DNA of 9,406 nt from CAMEON01 sp045577755 (GTDB taxonomy: Bacteria > Bacillota > Clostridia > Oscillospirales > CAG-272). Below the pieces are notes generated by a model that searched no databases, was not told where the DNA came from, and saw only the letters and a list, made by a program, of their open reading frames with translations. Positions 6,529-9,406 of this stretch are shown piece by piece. A program made the translations under genes and the position numbers. Each line of letters opens with the position of its first letter. Position 1 is the first letter of the stretch. The stretch spans positions 1-9,406 of the forward strand of contig JAZNJA010000135.1 in NCBI GenBank assembly GCA_045577755.1, given 5' to 3'.

Positions 6529-7947
6529 ATGAACAAGAAGAACCGCATTCTGACCGCGCTGGCAGCCATCCTGCTGGCGGGTGTGACCGCCGTGGGTCTT
6601 ATGGCCTGTGACAATACCCCCGACGAGCCCGACACCACCCCCGACACCACCGTGGAGGTCACCGCCGAGCCTACCGAGCCCGAGACCGAAGCCCCCACCG
6701 AGCCCGAGACCGAGGCTCCCACCGAGGAGGCCACCACCGAGGAAGTCACCACCGAGGAAGTCACCACCGAAGCCCCCATCAAGGACCAGATTGGTCTGGA
6801 TATCAAGGACGAGGACCTGAAGGATGTCATGCAGAACATCTTCGGCGGCACTCAGTCCCTGAAGGAGACCGTCATGTTCTTAGACAAGGGCGAGGTCAAG
6901 TCCCTGCTGTACCCCATCAAGAGCATCGTGTCGGTCACCTCCTACGACGGCAAGACCACCTACGAGGAGGGCAAGGACTACGTCATCGAGGACGGCAAGC
7001 TGAAGGTCACCGAGAACTCCTCCATCAAGGTCATCACCTCCGAGAAGTACTACAACCACCCCGGCTCCCTCATTACCATGAACGGTAAGCCCATGTTCTG
7101 GGGCGAGAGCCAGGTCAAGGCCTGGCAGGTCAGCGTGACCTACGAGCACGACGCCGCCTGGGAGGGCTACGTCCAGGAGAGCCAGCTGGAGGTCTATCAG
7201 GATTTCGTCAAGAAGCTCATCGCGGGCGAGGACGTCACCGTCTTCTTCTACGGCGACTCCATCACCTGGGGTGCCTGCTCCACCTACCTGGAGGGTGTCC
7301 AGCCCAAGCAGGGTGCCTACTCCATGCTCTTCACCGAGGCCCTGGCCGACCTCTTCGGCTACAAGGTCAAGTATATCAACACCGGCCTGCAGGCCTCCAT
7401 GCCCTGCCATCCCGTTCCCACTACCGAGTACGTGGGCGGTGACCGCGGCACCATCACCTACGTCAACACCGCTATCGGCGGCTGGAACTCTGCCGACGGC
7501 GTGACCAATTTCGACAAGTTCGTGAAGCAGCAGGTGGAGAAGTACGGCTGTGACCTCTTCGTCATCGGCTACGGCATGAACGACGGCGGCTTCGGCGCCG
7601 GTACCACCAAGGCCAACATCAAGAAGATGATCGACGGGATGTACGAGCTCAAGCCCGAGGTCTCGGTCATGATCGTCTCCACCATGACTCCTCACACCGG
7701 CTCCAACTGGGACTTCGACGCCATCAAGCAGCAGGAGAGACAGCTGGATTCCCTGGCCAAGCAGCTCCGCAAGGATGACAAGGCCGTGGCGGTCGCCTGC
7801 GTCCACTCGGTCTCCAAGGCCATCCAGGAGCACAAGACCTTCAACGACTACTCGGGCAACAACATCAACCACCCCAACGATTGGTTCTACCGCGTCTACG
7901 CCCAGACCCTGCTCCAGACCCTCATCGGCTACGAGAATATGAATTGA
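6529..7947 (+). CDS. SGNH/GDSL hydrolase lipoprotein (first of a tandem pair)
   Basis: This is a 472-residue predicted surface lipoprotein esterase. A signal peptide ends in LMAC, with Cys27 as the lipidation site. A PTE/EEVTT-rich spacer (about 30-82) lifts the enzyme off the membrane. Residues 88-225 form a beta-rich N-terminal domain (with TVMFLDKG and YEEGKDYVIEDGK) conserved in the neighbour but not one I can name. Residues 232-470 are the SGNH domain: GDSIT with Ser244, GGW with Gly318, GMND with Asn351, and NINHPND with His448. The usual Asp three residues before the His is Asn445, so the enzyme may work as a Ser-His dyad or take its acid elsewhere. Deacetylation of a polysaccharide is plausible but unproven. 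It is followed 21 bases later by its paralogue in an apparent operon. Confidence 0.9.
   Translation: MNKKNRILTALAAILLAGVTAVGLMACDNTPDEPDTTPDTTVEVTAEPTEPETEAPTEPETEAPTEEATTEEVTTEEVTTEAPIKDQIGLDIKDEDLKDVMQNIFGGTQSLKETVMFLDKGEVKSLLYPIKSIVSVTSYDGKTTYEEGKDYVIEDGKLKVTENSSIKVITSEKYYNHPGSLITMNGKPMFWGESQVKAWQVSVTYEHDAAWEGYVQESQLEVYQDFVKKLIAGEDVTVFFYGDSITWGACSTYLEGVQPKQGAYSMLFTEALADLFGYKVKYINTGLQASMPCHPVPTTEYVGGDRGTITYVNTAIGGWNSADGVTNFDKFVKQQVEKYGCDLFVIGYGMNDGGFGAGTTKANIKKMIDGMYELKPEVSVMIVSTMTPHTGSNWDFDAIKQQERQLDSLAKQLRKDDKAVAVACVHSVSKAIQEHKTFNDYSGNNINHPNDWFYRVYAQTLLQTLIGYENMN
6667..6774 (+). repeat. PTE/EEVTT-linker coding repeat, first lipoprotein
   Basis: Tandem repeats encode units such as PTEPETEA and an exact duplication of EEVTT (residues 47-82). 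They form the acidic, Thr/Pro-rich extracellular spacer between the lipidated Cys and the folded domains. Repeat number in such tracts often varies between strains. Confidence 0.85.
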
Positions 7948-7968
7948 CACCCATAGGAGACTGTTATC

Positions 7969-9369
7969 ATGAACATCAAACGCATTCTGATCCTCCTCGG
8001 TACCCTGCTTCTGGCAGGGGCCGTGGCGATGGCCTTCGCCGCCTGTACCACCCCCGAAACCCCCGAGGAGACCACTCCCGAGGTAACCGACGCCCCCACC
8101 GAGGCGCCCACCGAAGCCCCTACCGAGGAACCCACCGAGGCCCCCACCGAGGAGGCCACCACCGAAGAGATCACCACAGAGGAGGAGACACACATGGATC
8201 CCCAGGCTGAGCTGAGCAAGCTGAACGACCTGATGCAGCCCATCTTCGCGGGCAACACCGTCAAGAACGAGACCGTCATGTTCCTGGACAAGGGCGACGT
8301 GCGGTCCCTGCTCTACCCCATCGCCAACGTGACCTCGGTGACCAACTACGACGGCACCGTGACCTATGAGGAAGGGAAGGACTACGTGATCGAGGACGGT
8401 AAGATCAAGATCACCGAGGATTCCTCCATCCCCGTCATCACCCGCGCCAAGTACTACAACTACCCCGCCCATCCCCAGATCAACATCACCGCGAGCTACG
8501 AGGGCAAGAACGTCAACATCTACTGGGGCGAGGGCAAGCCCATGACCGACTACCAGATGAACGTCACCTACACCCACGAGTCCGCCTGGGAGGGCTATGT
8601 TTCCGAGTCCAAGGCTGATATCTATGCCGACTTCATCACCAAGCTGATCAATGGAGAGGACGTCACCGTCTTCTTCTACGGCGACTCCATCACCCACGGC
8701 GCTTCCGCCAGCTTCATCGACAATTACAGCCCCTACCAGTACAGCTACTCCCTCCTCTTCACCCAGGCTCTGGCCGACCTCTACGGCTACACCGTGAAGT
8801 ACGTCAAGACCAACATGACGGGTGCGCCCATCATCCCCGCCGAGGACTACGTGGCGGGTGACCGAGGCACCATCACCTACATCAACCCCTCGGTGGGCGG
8901 CTGGACCTCCCAGAACGGTAAGCAGAACTTCGATACCTACGTCAAGCCCTTCGTGGAGGAGTACGGCTGCGACCTGTTCCTCATCGCCTACGGCATGAAC
9001 GACGCGGGCTCCGCCGCCCGTTCCGTGGCCCGCACCATGAAGTACGTCCTGGACGGTGTCCGGGAGCTGGACAGCGGCTGCTCCCTCATGTTCGTCTCCA
9101 CCATGGTCCCCAACCCCAACGCCACCAACGGCTGGTACGGCCTTCAGGACAAGCAGGAGCCCGAGCTCATCAAGACCGCTGAGGATTACGTGGAGGACGG
9201 TATCCCCTGCGCCGTGGCCTGCATGACCTCTACCTCCAAGGCCATTCTGGAGCATAAGGAGTTCCAGGACTATTCCGGCAACAACATCAACCACCCCAAC
9301 GATTTCTTCTGCCGCGTCTACGCCCAGACCATTCTCCAGACCCTCATCGGGTACGAGAACATGAAGTAA
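7969..9369 (+). CDS. SGNH/GDSL hydrolase lipoprotein (second of a tandem pair)
   Basis: This 466-residue paralogue of the upstream gene is identical to it at well over half of aligned positions by eye, including the C-terminal QTLIGYENM. The signal peptide ends in FAAC (Cys26); Phe at -3 is less typical, but lipidation remains likely. A PTE spacer covers about 42-74, the beta-rich domain about 85-215 with a short insertion near 170-184, and the SGNH domain about 228-464: GDSIT (Ser240), GGW (Gly311), GMND (Asn344), NINHPND (His442). As in its partner, the acid position before the His is Asn (Asn439). AGGAGA (7955-7960) lies eight bases before the ATG and the gap from the previous stop is 21 bases, so the two genes are co-transcribed and share the terminator after 9369. 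The sequence after GDSIT diverges most, suggesting different substrate preferences. Confidence 0.9.
   Translation: MNIKRILILLGTLLLAGAVAMAFAACTTPETPEETTPEVTDAPTEAPTEAPTEEPTEAPTEEATTEEITTEEETHMDPQAELSKLNDLMQPIFAGNTVKNETVMFLDKGDVRSLLYPIANVTSVTNYDGTVTYEEGKDYVIEDGKIKITEDSSIPVITRAKYYNYPAHPQINITASYEGKNVNIYWGEGKPMTDYQMNVTYTHESAWEGYVSESKADIYADFITKLINGEDVTVFFYGDSITHGASASFIDNYSPYQYSYSLLFTQALADLYGYTVKYVKTNMTGAPIIPAEDYVAGDRGTITYINPSVGGWTSQNGKQNFDTYVKPFVEEYGCDLFLIAYGMNDAGSAARSVARTMKYVLDGVRELDSGCSLMFVSTMVPNPNATNGWYGLQDKQEPELIKTAEDYVEDGIPCAVACMTSTSKAILEHKEFQDYSGNNINHPNDFFCRVYAQTILQTLIGYENMK
8092..8190 (+). repeat. PTE-linker coding repeat, second lipoprotein
   Basis: Repeats of PTEA and PTEE followed by ATTEEITTEEE (about residues 42-74) form the extracellular spacer. 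The tract differs in unit order from that of the first lipoprotein, as expected for a region evolving by slippage. Confidence 0.85.
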
Positions 9370-9383
9370 GGGAATCGATAAAA

Positions 9384-9406
9384 GCCCCCCGCCGTACGGC
9401 GGGGGG
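9384..9406 (+). terminator. GC-rich terminator hairpin, cut by the window end
   Basis: A perfect 9-bp stem (CCCCCCGCC at 9385-9393 with 9398-9406) closes a GTAC tetraloop 15 bases after the stop of the second lipoprotein gene. It is preceded by AAAAG, so a complementary CTTTT would complete a bidirectional terminator. The expected T-run lies beyond the last base and cannot be seen. Confidence 0.8.

Noticed and set aside
6880..9294. Roughly 800-codon open frame on the minus strand opposite both lipoprotein genes
   Set aside because: It spans two real genes and their spacer, is dominated by Val, Gly, His and Asp repeats, and has no domain signature. It reflects codon bias rather than coding.

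Overview
The window reads as one stretch of a Gram-positive, anaerobic Clostridia-type chromosome (Bacillota; an uncultured gut or rumen Oscillospirales or Christensenellales relative is my best guess). The evidence is the GC-rich coding with strong C/G third-position bias, secreted proteins with Pro-Thr-Glu (PTE) linkers, two short lipoprotein signal peptides, a perfect consensus vegetative promoter, and AT-richer intergenic regions filled with palindromic repeats. The taxonomic call is inference; there is no rRNA or marker gene apart from dut.

All five genes lie on the + strand. Positions 1-569 contain no supported gene. They hold a 13-bp inverted repeat, a rho-independent terminator, two copies of a 125-bp repeat alternating with hairpins, and the promoter of the first gene. 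Positions 570-2912 encode a secreted three-part protein: an SGNH/GDSL esterase domain, a PTE linker, a beta-sandwich-like module and a calcineurin-type metallophosphoesterase. The next gap (2913-3196) carries two inverted clusters of an AATTCGT heptamer. Positions 3197-5764 encode a cytoplasmic GH78 alpha-L-rhamnosidase, followed after one base by dUTPase (dut, 5766-6206). The 322-base gap 6207-6528 is almost entirely one imperfect palindrome of about 260 bp. Two tandem paralogous SGNH-hydrolase lipoproteins follow (6529-7947 and 7969-9369), and the window ends inside a GC-rich terminator hairpin.

Functionally, three exported SGNH-family hydrolases surround an intracellular rhamnosidase. A reasonable inference is removal of ester groups (for example acetyl) from a rhamnose-containing glycan at the surface, followed by intracellular cleavage of the imported rhamnosides. 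No transporter, regulator or rhamnose catabolic gene is in view, so the pathway is not demonstrated. dUTPase is a housekeeping nucleotide-pool enzyme whose coupling to the rhamnosidase looks accidental.

The most unusual items are the esterase-phosphoesterase fusion, the shared loss of the usual catalytic Asp in both tandem lipoprotein hydrolases, and three different families of palindromic repeats, one in each of the three long intergenic gaps.
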